A stretch of DNA of 36,096 nt from contig JAAVYF010000011.1 in NCBI GenBank assembly GCA_022790975.1, positions 69,158 through 105,253 on the forward strand, given 5' to 3'. A program made the translations under genes and the position numbers. Below are positions 7,805 to 16,456 of this stretch, piece by piece. The notes below the pieces were generated by a model. It ran no database searches and was not told the DNA's origin. It saw only the letters and a program-made list of their open reading frames with translations. This DNA comes from Clostridia bacterium. Lineage in GTDB: Bacteria > Bacillota > Clostridia > TANB77 > CAG-508. The number at the start of each line of letters is the position of its first letter. Position 1 is the stretch's first letter.

Positions 7805-9608
7805 TTATCATTTTCCTCCATAATTTTTCTTTAATTACTCTTTTTACTCTATTTATAAATTCATCTTTATTTTCTAATGCTTTTCTTAATTTTTTCAATT
7901 GATTATCAAATTCTTCATCTTCTAAATATATTTTAGCATATCCATTTTCACCATATTTCTCTGATAAATGTAGGTATACTCTCTCTAAGTGTTCTTCATA
8001 ATCAATCTCTGGATAATTTTTCAAGCCATAAGAATATGTTCTCCAAATTGTAAAATCTATATCTATAAGTGTTCTATCTGCTGTACTTATAATCATACCA
8101 TAAATAGACCTTGGTTTATTCTTGCTTGATGCTCTATGGTCTTCTATTGCTTCTTTTATTATTGTAATTTGTTCATCTGTAAACCACTTTTTTATATTTT
8201 CATCTTCCATAAACATTTGAGCTGATACAATTTCATGTTTTTTAGGATCTATATGATGTCCTATATCATGATAAGATGCTATTGTATAAACCATATCCAA
8301 ATTAACATCATACTTTTGAGCTAATTTAATACTTCTTTTTATTACTGTTTTTATATGTTTTATTCCATGCCCTTCTTCATTTTTATTATATAATGGAAAT
8401 ATTTCATCTTCTATATATTTAAGTAACTCTTGATTTATTTTATTTTTTATAACAAATGGAATTTCATTATTCATAGTAATCTCCTTTATTTCATCTAATA
8501 TTTCTTTTAAATATGGTAAATTAATTTTATCATTACCATTTTTCATATAATAAATATCTAAACCATAAGAGCTACCTTGCATTATACATTCTAATTTATC
8601 TAATTGTTTTATAAATATAGCTTCTTTAGTTTCTTGTCTTTCATATTCTTCCCATAACTCTAAAAAGTCCGTTTTAAAACTAATGGTATTTAATAATTTC
8701 TGTATAGACTCTCTTTCTATTTTATGTTTCTCTTCTTTAGAAATTTTATCAATAGGAGTAAAATCACCTCCATAGATTTCACCTAATTCATGTATTATAG
8801 ATAACTTCATACATTTTGTAATATCATAATCTAAATTGTATTTTTCAATAATAGTAATTGCAAGCATTGCAACACTCCAAGAATGGTCTGCTATACTTTC
8901 TATTTCAAAAATCTTTTTTGGTCCTATTAAGCTCTTTATCCAACCTTGTCTGTAAATATTTTTTAAATGATTAAATTGATAATAGAAAGTTATTAAATCA
9001 TTATTTATTTTTTTATCTTTATACATGTTATAAGCAGAATATCTTTTTATGTAATTTGAATTATTTTCATCTTTTAAAATATCTTTATATTCAGATGTAT
9101 TTTTATTGTCTATTATTGATTTTAAAGCATCTTTCTCATTAAATTTTACACTTAAAATTTTCTCTTCTTCACTAACTTCAACATACATATCAAATTTATA
9201 GTTATCATCTATTAAGCTTTTTATAAAAAATTTATCTAATAATATTACATTAGAAAGTAACTTTTCTTTTTTCAATAAACAATTTATATCTATCCATTCT
9301 GAAATATTTTCTTCAAATTCTTGTGGTTTTCCTTCATACTCATTTGCAATAAATACATCAAACTTAAATATTCTATCTGGATATTCAACTTCTAAATTAC
9401 CTTTGAATTTTAAATTACTAACCTTTATACCTGTTTCTTCTTTCATTTCTCTTATAGCAGTTTCTTCTGGAAGTTCTCCCTCTTCTATTTTTCCTCCAGG
9501 TATATCATAATATCCTTCTTTTTTATTACCTTTTTTATATTTAGTAATTAAAACTTTATTATCTTTTATTAAATAACACTTTACTGCTTTTCTTATTATC
9601 TTTGGCAT
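7788..9608 (-). CDS. Three-domain fusion: NUDIX hydrolase, HD (YfbR/HDDC2-like), HD phosphohydrolase
   Basis: A 606-aa protein with three metal-dependent hydrolase modules. Residues 1-130 are a NUDIX domain with an intact box at 39-61 (GKIEEGELPEE, REMKEETGI). Residues 205-400 resemble YfbR/HDDC2 5'-deoxynucleotidases (SIADHSWSVAM, IIHELGEIYGGD, KQLDKLE); the usual His-Asp doublet is His-Glu here (273-274). Residues 395-600 are a second HD domain (GHGIKHIK, ASYHDIGHH with His447-Asp448, EDHRAS, STADRT). All three modules belong to families that hydrolyse nucleotides. Together with the overlapping HAD nucleotidase, this suggests damaged or surplus nucleotide removal. A GGGGAG ribosome site precedes the ATG. 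The joins are within one open frame with no stop. Confidence 0.85.
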   Translation of the reverse strand: MPKIIRKAVKCYLIKDNKVLITKYKKGNKKEGYYDIPGGKIEEGELPEETAIREMKEETGIKVSNLKFKGNLEVEYPDRIFKFDVFIANEYEGKPQEFEENISEWIDINCLLKKEKLLSNVILLDKFFIKSLIDDNYKFDMYVEVSEEEKILSVKFNEKDALKSIIDNKNTSEYKDILKDENNSNYIKRYSAYNMYKDKKINNDLITFYYQFNHLKNIYRQGWIKSLIGPKKIFEIESIADHSWSVAMLAITIIEKYNLDYDITKCMKLSIIHELGEIYGGDFTPIDKISKEEKHKIERESIQKLLNTISFKTDFLELWEEYERQETKEAIFIKQLDKLECIMQGSSYGLDIYYMKNGNDKINLPYLKEILDEIKEITMNNEIPFVIKNKINQELLKYIEDEIFPLYNKNEEGHGIKHIKTVIKRSIKLAQKYDVNLDMVYTIASYHDIGHHIDPKKHEIVSAQMFMEDENIKKWFTDEQITIIKEAIEDHRASSKNKPRSIYGMIISTADRTLIDIDFTIWRTYSYGLKNYPEIDYEEHLERVYLHLSEKYGENGYAKIYLEDEEFDNQLKKLRKALENKDEFINRVKRVIKEKLWRKMINENRN

Positions 9609-9807
9609 GTTTACTCCCCAATTTTTCTATAAATATTTTATCATACTAATAGTTCTATTTACATTACATCTGTTAAAATTTTCTATTTAACTTAAATATT
9701 ATAATTATTGTTCAAGAAAATCTATAAAAACTAATTACGAGCAATTAAACAATTCATCTCTAAACTTATAATACTTTATCATTTTTGATTATTTATGTAT
9801 TTAGTTA

Positions 9808-10764
9808 TTATTTAAATAAACTATAAAAATTTTCTCTAGTGTCAATAAAATTAATCTTTTCTTTAAATTCTCGAGCATTTGGCATTCCTTTTACATACCA
9901 TGAAATAAATTTTCTTATTTCTCTTGTAGCTGTATATTCTCCTTTATTTTGATATAGAAGTTCAAAATGCTCTTTTAATACATTTAAACGTTCTTCATTA
10001 GATACCTCTTCCATTTTTTTACCTTTTTCTAAAAAATATGCTATTTTCTTAAATATCCATGGATTTCCAAGTGAACTTCTACCTATCATAATTCCATCAC
10101 ATCCAGTTTCTTCAAACATTTTTATTGCATCTTCTTCTGAAGTTATATCTCCATTTCCTATAACAGGAATTGAAACTGTTTGTTTTACTTCTTTTATAAT
10201 ATTCCAATCACTATGTCCTGTATAAAACTCATCTCTAGTTCTTCCATGAACTATTATTGCTTTACATCCAACTTCTTCTGCAATTTTAGAGATATCTTTT
10301 GCTACAACATGTTCATTATCCCAACCCTTTCTAATTTTTAAAGTAACTGGCTTTAATGAATTTTTAACTACTTCTTTTAAAATATCTTTTGCTAAACTTA
10401 AATCTAACAGAAGTTTACTTCCATCACCATTTTTAACTACTTTAGGGGCTGGGCATCCCATATTAACATCTAAAATACTAGATATTTGACTTACAACTTT
10501 AGCAGCTTTTCCCATACTTTCTATTTCACTTCCAAAAATTTGCATAGAAATTGGATTTTCATTTTCTGTTTTTAACATTTTAAATGTTTTATCATCTTCA
10601 TAACAAATTGCTTTACTACTTACCATTTCATTACAAACAAGACCTGGATTACCATATTTTTTTACAATTTTTCTAAATGGGAGGTCTGTAACTCCTGCCA
10701 TTGGTGCTAATATTAAATTATTTTCTAATTCTACATTTCCTATTTTTAATTTTTTTAAATACAT
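9808..10764 (-). CDS. dusB: tRNA-dihydrouridine synthase, DusB type
   Basis: A 318-aa FMN-dependent enzyme that reduces uridine to dihydrouridine in the tRNA D-loop. It starts with the typical LKIGNVELENNLILAPMAGV and keeps the active-site segment DVNMGCPAPKV with the catalytic Cys, the FMN-binding stretches (IVHGRTR, IPVIGNGDI, GIMIGRSSLGNPW) and the C-terminal helical domain. A TAGGGA ribosome site precedes the ATG. In many Firmicutes dusB lies near cell-envelope or translation genes; here it follows rodA after a 177-base gap. Confidence 0.95.
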   Translation of the reverse strand: MYLKKLKIGNVELENNLILAPMAGVTDLPFRKIVKKYGNPGLVCNEMVSSKAICYEDDKTFKMLKTENENPISMQIFGSEIESMGKAAKVVSQISSILDVNMGCPAPKVVKNGDGSKLLLDLSLAKDILKEVVKNSLKPVTLKIRKGWDNEHVVAKDISKIAEEVGCKAIIVHGRTRDEFYTGHSDWNIIKEVKQTVSIPVIGNGDITSEEDAIKMFEETGCDGIMIGRSSLGNPWIFKKIAYFLEKGKKMEEVSNEERLNVLKEHFELLYQNKGEYTATREIRKFISWYVKGMPNAREFKEKINFIDTRENFYSLFK

Positions 10765-10860
10765 TAAATTTCCCTACTTATATAAAAATCTTTTAATTAT
10801 TTACATTCTTATTTTATAATTTAAACTTTTAATCTTTTTATAATAATTTTTTATAAACTT

Positions 10861-10890
10861 TATGCACAATTTATAAAAAAATTGTGCATA
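10861..10890. terminator. Perfect inverted repeat between rodA and dusB, possible terminator
   Basis: TATGCACAAT (10861-10870) and ATTGTGCATA (10881-10890) are perfect complements around a 10-base loop, 52 bases past the rodA stop. No clean T-run follows the stem on the minus strand, so it could be a weak terminator or a protein-binding palindrome. Confidence 0.45.
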
Positions 10891-10941
10891 TCCATAATAA
10901 TTTTTAATTTCAAATACAGCTTTGATGTTATAAAATAATTT

Positions 10942-12072
10942 TTAATTTCCATAAATGCTAACTCTACTATTATAGTTTAAGCTCTTCTTTCTCCTTGAAC
11001 TAATATTTAGTAGTAACCCTATACAAATAAAGTTTGTAATTAAACTACTACCACCATAACTGACAAATGGAAGTGGAACTCCAGTAATAGGAAGTAGCCC
11101 TATTGTCATTCCAATATTTTCAATCATATGAAAGAATAATATTCCAGCAATTCCAATTGAAATATATGAGCCTATACTATCTTCTGCATTTTTAGCAATA
11201 CCAACAGATTTGGTTATTAAAAAAATATATAATACAATTAAAGTACTTGCAACAATAAATCCCATTTCTTCACCAATAACAGAATATATAAAATCAGTAG
11301 TTTTTGGAGATAAATACCCTAGTTGAGTTTGATTTCCTTTAAGCAAGCCCATTCCAAGAAATTGACCTGCTCCTATTGCAAGTTTTGATTGAATTAAATT
11401 ATATCCCTTTCCTCTTGGATCACTTTCTGGATTCATAAAAATTTCAAGTCTTGCTTTAGCATGATTTGGTAAGGATTTATAAACATAAGGAGTAGCAATA
11501 GCTATAATTAAAATAGCAACTATTATATATTTTTTATCTAAACCAGCTACAAACAACATAAATAACATTGCAAACATATATGCAAGAGCTGTACCAAAGT
11601 CTGGTTGTTTAATAATTAGACCAATTGGAATACCCCAAAGTAAAAAATAAAGTATGAGCTTCCATGGTTTATTTATTTCTCTTTTTCCTTTTAGTTGTAA
11701 TTTATATAAAATTAATGACATAAACATTATTACAACAATCTTCGCCAGTTCAGATGGTTGGAAAGCTAAAAAATTTCCAATTTTATACCAACTACTTGCA
11801 CCACTTATCGGCTCTGTAAATAAAACTCCAACTAATAATCCTATAAATGCTATATATAATACTGGTGAAAATTTTACTATTAATCTATAATCTATTATAT
11901 AAGCAATTATTATAAATGGAATACTTATAAAAGACCACTGAATTTGTTTTTTGAATTCATCAAGTTCAGTAGACTGTGTAGCAGAATATAAAGCAACCAA
12001 TCCAATTGATAGTAAAAGAATGCTTATTATTAAAACTACCCAATCGGTATTTTTAAATCTTTTTTCTTTCAT
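10942..12072 (-). CDS. rodA: RodA-type SEDS peptidoglycan glycosyltransferase
   Basis: A 376-aa polytopic membrane protein of the RodA/FtsW/SpoVE family, which polymerises lipid II into glycan strands. About ten membrane segments are visible. Family signatures include FQPSELAKI, KQPDFGTAL, SKLAIGAGQFLGMG, DFIYSVIGEEMGF and, near the end, TGVPLPFVSYGGSSLI. The minD-minE-rodA order supports RodA (elongation) rather than FtsW or SpoVE, as in many Clostridia. It starts 10 bases after the minE-like stop, with an AGAGG ribosome site in the gap. Confidence 0.92.
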   Translation of the reverse strand: MKEKRFKNTDWVVLIISILLLSIGLVALYSATQSTELDEFKKQIQWSFISIPFIIIAYIIDYRLIVKFSPVLYIAFIGLLVGVLFTEPISGASSWYKIGNFLAFQPSELAKIVVIMFMSLILYKLQLKGKREINKPWKLILYFLLWGIPIGLIIKQPDFGTALAYMFAMLFMLFVAGLDKKYIIVAILIIAIATPYVYKSLPNHAKARLEIFMNPESDPRGKGYNLIQSKLAIGAGQFLGMGLLKGNQTQLGYLSPKTTDFIYSVIGEEMGFIVASTLIVLYIFLITKSVGIAKNAEDSIGSYISIGIAGILFFHMIENIGMTIGLLPITGVPLPFVSYGGSSLITNFICIGLLLNISSRRKKSLNYNSRVSIYGN

Positions 12073-12082
12073 TTAAAACCTC

Positions 12083-13744
12083 TTATCTTTTTCTTGACTT
12101 TTTAGTTTTAGATGACTTTTTCTTTTGAGTTCTTCTTGATTTTTTCTTTTTATCTTTTTTTACTTCTTCACTTTTTTCTTCATTTTTTTCTAATTGTTTT
12201 AATCTTTCTTCCTCTTCTTCAGCAGCTTTTAATAAGTCATCAAATGTAACATCGTCATCATCTTCGTCATCTTCATCTTCAGAAATTATATCTATATTTT
12301 CATTTTTAATTTCTTCTTCAAATTTATTTTCTATTTTTTCTTCTGAAATATTTTCTATTTCTTTTTCTGTCTGTTTTTCTATATTGCTTTCTACTTTATT
12401 TTTTGAATCACTTTCTAACTGAATTTTATATTCGTCTTTTTCATCTACTATGCTTCCTATTTCTTTTTTAGAGTGTTCTTCTGTATTATTTTCTACTTCA
12501 TTTTTTAGTTCAATTTTAGAATTATCTTCTTTAGACATTTGATCTTTTTCATCACTAATTAAATCTTTTTCTGAATCATTACTAAATTCAGATTTAAATT
12601 TATTTTCTATTTCTTCTTTATTATCTTCTAATTCATTTTTCAAATCATTGTTTGATTGTATTTCAATTTTGTTTTCAATTTCATCTTTTTTTTCTAAATT
12701 ATTTTCTATTTCTTTTTCTGAATACTCTTCTATATTGCTTTCTAATTCATTTTTTAAATTACTTTCTAATTTAGATTCAAATTTATCTTCTTTTTCTGTT
12801 TTCTCTTCAACGCTTTCTTCTAAGTTATTTTCTAATTTTTTATCTGATTGAAGTTCAAATTCATTTTCTAATTGAGCTTTAGATTCATTTTCATCTTGTT
12901 TTTCTCTTGAAGTTTTTAAATTATTTTTATTCTCTTCTTCTGATTGCTTTTCAATATCATTTTCTGTTTTTTTCTCTAAATCATTTTCTTGCTCTTTTTC
13001 AAATTTATTTTCTACTTCTTTTTCATCTTGGTTGTCAAATTTAATTTCTTTATTTGAATTTTTTTCTTCAAATACTTCATCTAAACCACTTTCTATTTTA
13101 TTTTCTTTTTGTTCTAAATTAGTTTTTCCTTCAAATGAATTTTCAAGAATATTTTTATCAGTAGTTTTTGATTCTTTTAAATTTTCTTGCTCTTTTAATA
13201 AATTATCATCATTAACTTTATTTTCTTTGGTTTTATTTATATCAGATAAATCAATACTTTTTGTATGTTCGTTATTATCTGTTTCTTTTTCTTCAACTAT
13301 ATTGTTATTTTGAGAATTGATGTCTTTTTCTTTTATTAATTGAATAATTTGAGTTCTATCTAATGTAGAATCTTCTACACTTTCTTTTTCTGTATTATTA
13401 TCTTTTAAATATTCACCTTTTATATCATTTCTAATATTAAGGATGGGTATATTTGCATGAAGTAATGGTACCCCTATACTTCCATCTTCATTTTCTTGAT
13501 TTGTAAGCCTAACATCAATTTTAGATTCATCAATAACTATATATTTTTTTATTACTTCTACAATTTCTTCTTTCATTAATTCAAGAAAATCCGCAGAAAC
13601 ATTAGCTCTATCTTGCATTAAAACAACATGCAATCTCTCTTTTGCAGCTGATTTTGATGTAGTAGTTAAATTTGATTCAGCTAAAAGTTCTTTTTGGTCA
13701 TTCTTTATCATTTTCTTAAAAAAACTACCTATATTCTCAAACAT
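12083..13744 (-). CDS. minE: MinE with a ~440-residue acidic, repetitive C-terminal tail
   Basis: Residues 1-107 are a complete MinE: an amphipathic membrane-binding N-terminus (MFENIGSFFKKMIK), the MinD-contact helix (SAAKERLHVVLMQDRANVS) and the topological-specificity domain (KIDVRLTN, GVPLLHANIPI). MinE stimulates MinD ATPase and drives its movement so that division septa form at midcell. The family is normally about 90 aa; this protein has 553. Residues 112-520 are Glu/Lys/Asn/Asp/Ser-rich degenerate repeats with a polyacidic patch (SEDEDDEDDDD), and the last 30 residues are strongly basic (Lys/Arg/Ser). The frame is continuous with no stop or shift. GTGGAGGG precedes the ATG, 24 bases after minD. 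Confidence 0.88.
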   Translation of the reverse strand: MFENIGSFFKKMIKNDQKELLAESNLTTTSKSAAKERLHVVLMQDRANVSADFLELMKEEIVEVIKKYIVIDESKIDVRLTNQENEDGSIGVPLLHANIPILNIRNDIKGEYLKDNNTEKESVEDSTLDRTQIIQLIKEKDINSQNNNIVEEKETDNNEHTKSIDLSDINKTKENKVNDDNLLKEQENLKESKTTDKNILENSFEGKTNLEQKENKIESGLDEVFEEKNSNKEIKFDNQDEKEVENKFEKEQENDLEKKTENDIEKQSEEENKNNLKTSREKQDENESKAQLENEFELQSDKKLENNLEESVEEKTEKEDKFESKLESNLKNELESNIEEYSEKEIENNLEKKDEIENKIEIQSNNDLKNELEDNKEEIENKFKSEFSNDSEKDLISDEKDQMSKEDNSKIELKNEVENNTEEHSKKEIGSIVDEKDEYKIQLESDSKNKVESNIEKQTEKEIENISEEKIENKFEEEIKNENIDIISEDEDDEDDDDVTFDDLLKAAEEEEERLKQLEKNEEKSEEVKKDKKKKSRRTQKKKSSKTKKSRKR

Positions 13745-13767
13745 TTTCTACCCTCCACTAATTAAAT

Positions 13768-14565
13768 TTAATTATCCCTTTTAAAGAACATTTTTAATTT
13801 AGCGAAAAAGCCTTTTTCCTTTCCAGGAACGGTAACCTCTATATTTTCGCCTAATATTCTACGTGATATTTCTATATAAGCTTTTCCTGAAGGTGCTTTT
13901 TTATTAGAGATTACTGGTTCTCCTTTATTTGTTTGAGTTATTATATATTCATCATCTGGTACAACACCAATTAAATCTATTGATAATAAATCAACAATAT
14001 CATCAACATCCATCATTTCTCCACGTCTTACCATTGATGGACGTAGTCTATTTACTATCAATTCTGGATTTTTTATATCTGATGATTCTAATAATCCTAT
14101 AATTCTGTCTGCATCCCTAATTGCAGAAATTTCAGCTGTTGTAACTACTAAAGCTCTGTCTGCACCTGCTATTGCATTTTTAAATCCTTGTTCTATTCCA
14201 GCAGGACAATCTATTAATATGTATTCAAACTCTGCCTTTAATTTTCCTACAAGATCCTTCATTTGTTGTTCATCAACAGATGTTTTATCTTTTGTTTGGG
14301 CTGCTGGAAGCAAAAACAAATCTTTAAATCTTTTATCTTTGATAAGAGCTTGTCTTAATTTGCACTTTTCTTCTATAACGTCTACTAAGTCATAAACTAT
14401 TCGATTTTCTAACCCCATAACAACGTCCAAGTTTCTAAGTCCAATATCAGTATCTACTAAAGCTACTTTCTTTCCTGCTAAAGCTAATGCTGAACCTAAA
14501 TTTGCAGTTGTAGTTGTTTTTCCAACTCCACCTTTGCCTGATGTTATAACTATAACCTCTCCCAT
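13768..14565 (-). CDS. minD: Septum site-determining ATPase MinD
   Basis: A 265-aa membrane-cycling ATPase of the ParA/MinD class. The deviant Walker A is SGKGGVGKTTT near residues 9-19; LVDTDIGLRNLD, then DCPAGIEQGF and the TTAEISAIRDADR stretch follow. The C-terminal amphipathic membrane-targeting helix is present (GFFAKLKMFFKR). It is the first gene of the minD-minE-rodA operon. minC, usually immediately upstream, is not here; the upstream gene is unrelated. An AAGGGGG ribosome site precedes the ATG. Confidence 0.96.
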   Translation of the reverse strand: MGEVIVITSGKGGVGKTTTTANLGSALALAGKKVALVDTDIGLRNLDVVMGLENRIVYDLVDVIEEKCKLRQALIKDKRFKDLFLLPAAQTKDKTSVDEQQMKDLVGKLKAEFEYILIDCPAGIEQGFKNAIAGADRALVVTTAEISAIRDADRIIGLLESSDIKNPELIVNRLRPSMVRRGEMMDVDDIVDLLSIDLIGVVPDDEYIITQTNKGEPVISNKKAPSGKAYIEISRRILGENIEVTVPGKEKGFFAKLKMFFKRDN

Positions 14566-14651
14566 TGCTAGTTTTCCCCCTTAAAATTTACGCATATATT
14601 TTTGATAGGATTTTTTCCTTCTTTATTTAGCTTAATTAAAATTACTCTATT

Positions 14652-14680
14652 ATAATATAGTTTTTTTGAATAAAAGTCAA
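14652..14680 (-). promoter_or_regulatory. Sigma-A promoter of minD-minE-rodA
   Basis: On the minus strand -35 TTGACT (14680-14675), a 17-base spacer and -10 TATTAT (14657-14652); a TATAAT starting three bases further downstream would need a 20-base spacer. The leader is about 80 bases. Confidence 0.7.
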
Positions 14681-14758
14681 TGCAAGAATGAAGTTTTTTG
14701 TAATATTTTTGTAATATTTTTTTAATGATGAATTTTTTATAAGTTTTATGCCTTAATA

Positions 14759-14801
14759 AAAAGAGAGGAACTCACAGAAAACCTATGAGTTCTTCTCTTT
14801 T
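14759..14801. terminator. Terminator after the 164-aa gene
   Basis: A 16-bp stem with one G-T pair (14759-14774 with 14786-14801), with A/T runs on both sides. It separates the 164-aa gene (ends 14845) from the minD promoter on the minus strand. Confidence 0.8.
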
Positions 14802-14844
14802 ACTCTAGCAAAATTAGTAAATTTTTACTTAAATTTATAGGTTC

Positions 14845-15339
14845 TTAGTATGAAGAAAAGTAAATTTCTGTTCTGAATTTTCTATCCTCACTTATTACAA
14901 TAATAGGTTTCCCTTTTAATACAAAATTGTAATTTGAAGATAATATAACTCCATCACTATCCCAATCAGAGTCAAATGACGTTTTTGCTCTAAATTCCAC
15001 AGGAATTAAATTTCTATTCCCTGCAAAATCTTTAACCCAAACTTTACGGTCATTAAGTTCTTTATAATTTACTATCTCATATCCAGAACAAAAAAACTTT
15101 GGTGACTTACATGGTTTAAGAATGATTTCAGCTACAAACTGATCATCTACCACATACTCAAACCGTACTTTGTCATAAAATGGTATTAAATCATACATAA
15201 GTCTGTGGACTATCAATCTGCCATTTCCGCAAACATTATATGATTTACCAATATAGTTCTCCGAATGTGGTTTGTAAATTATTCCAGCTAACCAAACTAT
15301 TGCCACCGCAAAAACTATAACTACCATCATGTTCATCAT
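14845..15339 (-). CDS. Unknown 164-aa membrane-anchored protein
   Basis: I do not recognise a family. The N-terminus is one hydrophobic segment (residues 4-22) that could be a signal anchor, followed by a soluble, probably beta-rich domain with several cysteines. The ribosome site is a perfect AAGGAGG eight bases before the ATG. Base composition is less AT-biased than its neighbours, and it contains one in-frame CGG (15165-15163, Arg59), a codon absent from the intact typical genes here. Both points suggest a later arrival. It has its own promoter (15385-15413) and terminator. Confidence 0.75.
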   Translation of the reverse strand: MMNMMVVIVFAVAIVWLAGIIYKPHSENYIGKSYNVCGNGRLIVHRLMYDLIPFYDKVRFEYVVDDQFVAEIILKPCKSPKFFCSGYEIVNYKELNDRKVWVKDFAGNRNLIPVEFRAKTSFDSDWDSDGVILSSNYNFVLKGKPIIVISEDRKFRTEIYFSSY

Positions 15340-15384
15340 AATAAACCTCCTTAATAAAATAAGAATATTATCGTATACATTATA

Positions 15385-15413
15385 AATATATCATATTATG
15401 TTAATCTTGTAAA
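15385..15413 (-). promoter_or_regulatory. Probable promoter of the 164-aa gene
   Basis: On the minus strand -35 TTTACA (15413-15408), a 17-base spacer and -10 TATATT (15390-15385). It points away from the porC promoter 43 bases further on. Confidence 0.5.
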
Positions 15414-15455
15414 TAAATTTAACTATAAATAGCATATAATAACCTTAAAAATTTA

Positions 15456-15484
15456 TTGACTATTTTATTTTGATAACATATAAT
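15456..15484 (+). promoter_or_regulatory. Strong sigma-A promoter of the porCDAB operon
   Basis: TTGACT (15456-15461), a 17-base spacer and TATAAT (15479-15484), near consensus. Transcription should start around 15491, just before the leader hairpin. Confidence 0.85.
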
Positions 15485-15496
15485 GTTGGGTAACAA

Positions 15497-15520
15497 AGGG
15501 AGTCTAAATAAAGATTCCCT
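15497..15520 (+). promoter_or_regulatory. Hairpin in the porC leader, upstream of the ribosome site
   Basis: AGGGAGTC (15497-15504) pairs with GATTCCCT (15513-15520) around an 8-base loop, including one G-T pair. It sits at the expected 5' end of the mRNA, before the AAAGGAAAAGGG ribosome site. A 5' stem of this kind often stabilises mRNA; it lacks a T-run, so it is not a terminator. Confidence 0.45.
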
Positions 15521-15541
15521 AGAAAGGAAAAGGGATTAACT

Positions 15542-16123
15542 ATGAAAGATTTAATTGAAATCAGATGGCATGGTAGAGGTGGACAGGGTGCAAAAACAGC
15601 ATCTTTACTTCTAGCTGATGCCGCATTTAACACAGGCAAATATATTCAAGGTTTTCCTGAATATGGACCTGAAAGAATGGGTGCTCCTATTGTTGCTTAC
15701 AATCGTATTAGTAATAATCCAATTACTATTCACAGCAATATATATGAGCCAGATTATGTTATTGTAGTTGATGACACATTACTTGATTGCGTAGATGTTA
15801 CAGCTGGTTTAAAAGAAAGCGGTGCAATTATTATCAACTCTACAAAAGACAATAATTATTTAAAAGAAAAACTAAAGAATTATAACGGTTCTGTTTATAA
15901 AATTGATGCAAGAAAAATATCAATAGAAGCTTTAGGAAAGTATTTCCCTAACACTCCAATGTTAGCAGCAATTGTTAAAGTTAGCAATATTATGACTGAA
16001 GAAGCATTTTTAGAAGATATGATAGGCTCATTTAAACATAAATTTGCAAAAAAACCAGAAGTTATTGATGGAAATATGAAAGCTTTAGAAATGGCTTTAA
16101 AAGAAGTAGAAAAAGTTAAATAA
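15542..16123 (+). CDS. porC: Pyruvate:ferredoxin oxidoreductase, gamma subunit
   Basis: A 193-aa gamma subunit of the 2-oxoacid:ferredoxin oxidoreductase family. It opens with the typical EIRWHGRGGQGAKTAS nucleotide-loop-like motif and contains GFPEYGPERMGAP and FPNTPMLAA. In the four-subunit enzyme this chain helps bind CoA. The complex converts pyruvate, CoA and oxidised ferredoxin to acetyl-CoA, CO2 and reduced ferredoxin in the cytoplasm. It is the first gene of the porCDAB operon, with a strong promoter and an AAAGG ribosome site. Substrate (pyruvate rather than a branched 2-oxoacid) is inferred from the close resemblance of the alpha and beta chains to pyruvate synthases. Confidence 0.92.
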   Translation: MKDLIEIRWHGRGGQGAKTASLLLADAAFNTGKYIQGFPEYGPERMGAPIVAYNRISNNPITIHSNIYEPDYVIVVDDTLLDCVDVTAGLKESGAIIINSTKDNNYLKEKLKNYNGSVYKIDARKISIEALGKYFPNTPMLAAIVKVSNIMTEEAFLEDMIGSFKHKFAKKPEVIDGNMKALEMALKEVEKVK

Positions 16124-16157
16124 ATTTGAAATTTCTTAAAATTTAAGGAGGATTACT

Positions 16158-16442
16158 ATGTCAGAAATAAATCCAAAAACACCTATTAATGAATTAACAA
16201 TAGGTGGAAATATATATACAGCTGGAAATGCAAAAGAATTTAAAACTGGCGATTGGCGTTCTGAAACACCAATATTTAAAGCTGACCTTTGCAAACAATG
16301 CGGACTTTGTTTTAATGTTTGTCCAGATGATGCAATTCCTGTAAATAAAGATTTAAAAAGAGAAGATTTTAATTATGATGCTTGCAAAGGATGTGGCGTA
16401 TGTGCTAAAGTATGTCCTTTCAAAGCTATTGAAATGAAATAA
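16158..16442 (+). CDS. porD: Pyruvate:ferredoxin oxidoreductase, delta (2x[4Fe-4S]) subunit
   Basis: A 94-aa ferredoxin-like subunit. It holds two complete [4Fe-4S] motifs, Cys45/48/51/55 (CKQCGLCFNVCP) and Cys76/79/82/86 (CKGCGVCAKVCP), preceded by the family segment TGDWRSETP. It passes electrons from the catalytic thiamine/cluster centre to external ferredoxin. AAGGAGG lies before the ATG, 34 bases after porC. Confidence 0.95.
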   Translation: MSEINPKTPINELTIGGNIYTAGNAKEFKTGDWRSETPIFKADLCKQCGLCFNVCPDDAIPVNKDLKREDFNYDACKGCGVCAKVCPFKAIEMK

Positions 16443-16456
16443 GAAGGGAGATAATT

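Noticed and set aside
12648..13313. Plus-strand frames opposite the MinE tail and other genes
   Set aside because: They are shadows of Glu/Lys-rich coding on the other strand (Ser/Phe/Leu-rich products), without ribosome sites.
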